A program made the position numbers and the translations under genes. Positions 63,681-64,000 of a stretch of DNA of 64,000 nt are shown piece after piece. The notes under the pieces are model-generated. The model had not been told where the DNA came from and ran no database searches. It saw nothing but the letters and a program-made list of their open reading frames with translations. Within the stretch, counting starts at the first letter, position 1; every line of letters starts with the position of its first letter. The stretch is taken from assembly GCF_900110245.1 (NCBI RefSeq), contig NZ_FOCZ01000015.1:111713-175712 (forward strand). The letters are read 5' to 3'. Origin of the DNA: Niastella yeongjuensis (GTDB taxonomy: Bacteria > Bacteroidota > Bacteroidia > Chitinophagales > Chitinophagaceae).

Positions 63681-64000
63681 TAAAGGGTTTCGCTGCATTC
63701 CAGCAGCTGAAAAATGCCACATAGAAGGCTGATATTTTTGATTGTTTACTACATATTTTAATTTTTTACAAGTAGTTTATCACAGCCGGTCAATCTCCTA
63801 TTAGCAGTCGGCCGGTGGCCGCTGCAGTTTTTTATCAATCCTTAAAGTAATTAATATAAAGCTGCAGACTATTGCAAAGCAATATGTCTCAATTGCAGGC
63901 AGAGGGAAGCAGTCTCTATACTTTGTGTGTTTACCTTTCTGTGATACTAACGACTTGAAAGAACTTTTTAACTTTAACTATCAGTCTCAAGGGGAAGCAG
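63681..64000. other. Right-edge non-coding stretch
   Basis: A/T-rich sequence after the repeat. No gene, terminator or RNA is recognised. Confidence 0.4.

Noticed and set aside
63428..63724. 98-codon plus-strand frame at the right end
   Set aside because: It is composed of the modular repeat words (GGGTTATT, CTGCC), so the open frame is a by-product of the repeats.

Overview
The window looks like chromosomal DNA of a Chitinophagaceae-type Bacteroidota (Niastella/Chitinophaga-like). Evidence seen in the sequence: a secreted enzyme ending in a type IX secretion sorting tail, two TonB-dependent receptors with carboxypeptidase-regulatory N-domains, families largely restricted to this phylum (DUF6377, DUF2851, DUF4407), a topoisomerase I with a Lys/Ala tail, TAnnTTTG-type -7 promoter elements, and mostly SD-poor leaders. 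No phage, insertion sequence, CRISPR array or rRNA was found. The species assignment is inference.

Layout. 1-8.1 kb: a DUF6377 gene cut by the left edge, a 1383-residue GH87-like modular polysaccharidase, a PPP phosphatase, a PEBP protein and a membrane protein. 8.2-18.6 kb: exonuclease III, an ABM-type monooxygenase, pirin, an SRPBCC membrane protein, an HD protein, AraC and Crp/Fnr regulators, small oxidoreductases, a HisRS-like orphan protein and a ThuA protein. 18.5-27 kb: a two-transmitter hybrid histidine kinase, two SDRs (the second divergent from an HxlR regulator), an MscS channel and a 1.1 kb stretch without a convincing gene. 26.7-33 kb: a small His/Cys protein with a TonB receptor, a membrane pair and a GT2 glycosyltransferase. 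33-39 kb: a minus-strand run of DUF2851, Maf, UbiA, KdsC and a tail-specific protease, then tRNA-His. 39-45.6 kb: DUF445, a second TonB receptor, an SGNH hydrolase and DUF4407. 45.8-49.9 kb: a 5-oxoprolinase cluster (PxpB, PxpC, PxpA) followed by an NRAMP-like carrier that lacks the metal-binding motifs. 50-64 kb: topA, a YcxB-like protein, a SirB1-like protein, two paralogous Tat-exported Gfo/Idh/MocA proteins, OsmC, CsaA, a methylguanine methyltransferase with no standard start codon, a macro-domain protein, an AcuI-like reductase with a ferredoxin reductase, and a SUFU-domain protein.

The least explained feature is a family of low-complexity, modular intergenic repeats. They are built from a few short words (TTTAAAGTTGAAAG, GGGTTATT, GGCAGTA, GTTACCGGTTACCAG and their complements). 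They recur at least nine times from 32 kb rightward, often fold on themselves, often begin inside the stop codons of neighbouring genes, and in one case appear as two large composite elements with the same module order in inverted orientation around three genes (60.4 and 63.4 kb). A separate 11-bp phased repeat array lies at 56.5 kb.

Genes that probably work together: PxpA/B/C with the NRAMP-like carrier (5-oxoproline use); the AcuI-like reductase with the [2Fe-2S] reductase (3 nt apart); HxlR with its divergent SDR; the 109-residue His/Cys protein with the TonB receptor (probably metal uptake); and OsmC, CsaA, the methyltransferase and the macro protein as a loose stress or repair neighbourhood.
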